Assembly: GCF_030732985.1 (NCBI RefSeq)
Contig: NZ_JASHJX010000042.1
Coordinates: 1 to 43,098, forward strand
Origin: Nioella sp. MMSF_3534
GTDB lineage: Bacteria > Pseudomonadota > Alphaproteobacteria > Rhodobacterales > Rhodobacteraceae
Length of the DNA: 43,098 nt
Direction: 5' to 3'
A program made the position numbers and the translations under genes. The notes below the pieces were generated by a model, which searched no databases, had not been told where the DNA came from, and saw only the letters and a program-made list of their open reading frames with translations. Shown here one piece after another: positions 41,896 to 43,098 of the stretch. Each line of letters begins with the position of its first letter. Position 1 is the stretch's first letter.

Positions 41896-43098
41896 TCAGA
41901 ACCGCTGCACAAGGCGCACGATCCGCTTGACCCACGGGCTATCGAACAGTTTGGGGCTAAAATAGGCGCCCGCGGCCCGTTTGTTAATCTCCCCCAATGT
42001 CGGATAGGGGGCAACCATCGCGGCAATAGCGCCCATTTTCAGCTTGTTGGCAATGGCGAGCGCCCATGTCTGGATCAACTCACCGGCCTGCGCGCCGACG
42101 ATAGAGGCCCCGACAGGCCGCCCCTTGACCACCATCACCTTGATTAGTCCGGTGGTCTGGCCGGTGGCAATCGCGCGGTCATTGCCGGAATAGGGGAAGC
42201 GCACCACGGTCAGCTTGTCGCCATGAGCCTCGCGGGCCTCGGCCTCGGTCAGCCCGACCTGAGCGATTTCAGGGTCCGTATAGGTGGCCCATGGAATGTG
42301 ATCGGTTCGCGCCTTTGACGGCAGGCCCATCAGCATTTGCCGGATGATCACCCCCGCATGATAGCCCGCCACATGGGTGAATTGCAGGCCACCGGCGGCG
42401 TCGCCGATGGCATAGACCTTGCGGTTGGTGGGCGAGCGGAGGGAGGCATCGACCTTCACGCCGCCGCCTGCGCGTTCCACCCCGGCCTTGTGCAGATCGA
42501 GCTTGTCTATATTCACGGTCCGCCCGACGGCCACCAGCAGGTGACTGCCGTTGTGAACGGTCCCGTCTTCGGTGGTGACGGTTATGTCACCGTCGCCACC
42601 GGACACGCTGGACACCATCGCGCCCTCGATGATCCGAATGCCTTCCGCGCGCAGGTTCTCCAGTGCGATGGCGGCAATCTCCGGGTCGTCCTTGCCGAGC
42701 GCTTTGGCCCCCTCCAGTACCGTCACCGCGCACCCGAGCCGCCGATGCGCCTGCGCCATTTCCATACCGATGGGACCACCGCCAATGACGACCAGATGCT
42801 CGGGCCGCTCGCGCAGATCGAAGATGGTTTCATTGGTCAGGTAGGGAACATCCGAAAGCCCCGGAATCGGTGGCACAAGGGGGCGCGAGCCCGTGGCAAT
42901 GACAAAACGGCGCGCGGTGATCTCAGTCTCACCTGCCTGAACGGTGTCATGTCCGGTGAAGCGCCCGAATTCGCGGATGACCTTGACGCCAAGCCCTTCG
43001 AATCGTTCCTCGCTGTCATGGGGTTCGATGGCCGCGATCGTGGCGGCAACATGGTCCTTGGCTGCGGCGTAATCTGACACGACAGCCCCCCCCATCAC
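41896..43098 (-). CDS. FAD-dependent pyridine nucleotide-disulfide oxidoreductase (partial, 5' end outside window)
   Basis: The visible 400 residues are the C-terminal bulk of an enzyme related to mercuric reductase and dihydrolipoamide dehydrogenase. Motifs include FVIATGSRPLVPPIPG, the NAD(P)-binding VVIGGGPIGMEMA, the FAD-contact VYAIGDAAGG, and the dimerisation domain. The N-terminal FAD motif and redox-active CxxxxC lie beyond the window edge. In the dimerisation domain the usual HxHPTxxE is replaced by APYPTLGEINKRAA, so the catalytic histidine is absent. This variant is, as I recall, found in proteins linked to SNARE-like/TVP38 (DedA-like) membrane proteins. The substrate is unknown. 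Confidence 0.88.
   Translation of the reverse strand: MMGGAVVSDYAAAKDHVAATIAAIEPHDSEERFEGLGVKVIREFGRFTGHDTVQAGETEITARRFVIATGSRPLVPPIPGLSDVPYLTNETIFDLRERPEHLVVIGGGPIGMEMAQAHRRLGCAVTVLEGAKALGKDDPEIAAIALENLRAEGIRIIEGAMVSSVSGGDGDITVTTEDGTVHNGSHLLVAVGRTVNIDKLDLHKAGVERAGGGVKVDASLRSPTNRKVYAIGDAAGGLQFTHVAGYHAGVIIRQMLMGLPSKARTDHIPWATYTDPEIAQVGLTEAEAREAHGDKLTVVRFPYSGNDRAIATGQTTGLIKVMVVKGRPVGASIVGAQAGELIQTWALAIANKLKMGAIAAMVAPYPTLGEINKRAAGAYFSPKLFDSPWVKRIVRLVQRF

Overview
The window looks like chromosomal DNA from an alphaproteobacterium, most likely a Rhodobacterales (Rhodobacter/Roseobacter-type) species. The evidence is a high G+C, third-position GC-biased coding style, a complete ccoNOQP-ccoGHIS cluster, an FnrL-type regulator beside an oxygen-independent coproporphyrinogen oxidase (hemN), and TTGAT-N4-ATCAA FNR boxes. 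No photosynthesis, rRNA or phage genes are visible. All names come from reading motifs in the sequence, without database searches.

Layout. 1-4.4 kb: hemE, a low-GC orphan membrane protein, and a minus-strand hemF / 114-aa unknown / SDR operon. 4.6-6.2 kb: a secreted D,D-carboxypeptidase with a SPOR tail. 6.2-14.6 kb (minus): the cbb3 oxidase locus, with structural genes ccoNOQP and then assembly genes ccoGHIS. The two halves are separated by a 578-bp gap holding an FNR box and three tandem, covarying stem-loop units. 14.7-18.1 kb: FNR-controlled universal stress protein, a possible small ORF, fnrL and hemN. 18.2-23.9 kb (minus): yejABEF-type peptide importer. 24-31.3 kb: membrane-anchored cytochrome c, prephenate dehydratase, nudC plus an SRPBCC protein, a cyclic-nucleotide phosphodiesterase/nucleotidase, a YpfJ-like metallopeptidase, the SRP RNA gene (ffs) with a readable promoter, and rsgA. 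31.3-34.1 kb (minus): a compact operon of ankyrin protein, tyrosine phosphatase, DUF1330-like protein and small membrane protein. 34.3-36.6 kb: a complete IS1595-family element with 25-bp inverted repeats, an 8-bp target duplication and two cargo genes. 36.7-40.4 kb: dnaX, a histidine phosphatase, ybaB, recR and tRNA-Arg(ACG). 40.5-43.1 kb (minus): a sensor histidine kinase and a truncated pyridine nucleotide-disulfide oxidoreductase.

How it fits together. Much of 6-18 kb reads as a low-oxygen module. FnrL, an Fe-S oxygen sensor, has candidate sites before ccoN, usp, ccoG and hemN, so the high-affinity oxidase, its copper/assembly factors and oxygen-independent haem synthesis can be raised together. 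hemE and the oxygen-dependent hemF supply the same haem pathway. The most unusual items are the covarying hairpin array between ccoP and ccoG, and the IS1595-type transposon carrying a DUF3800 gene and a tiny acidic protein gene whose start codons face away from each other only 5 nt apart.
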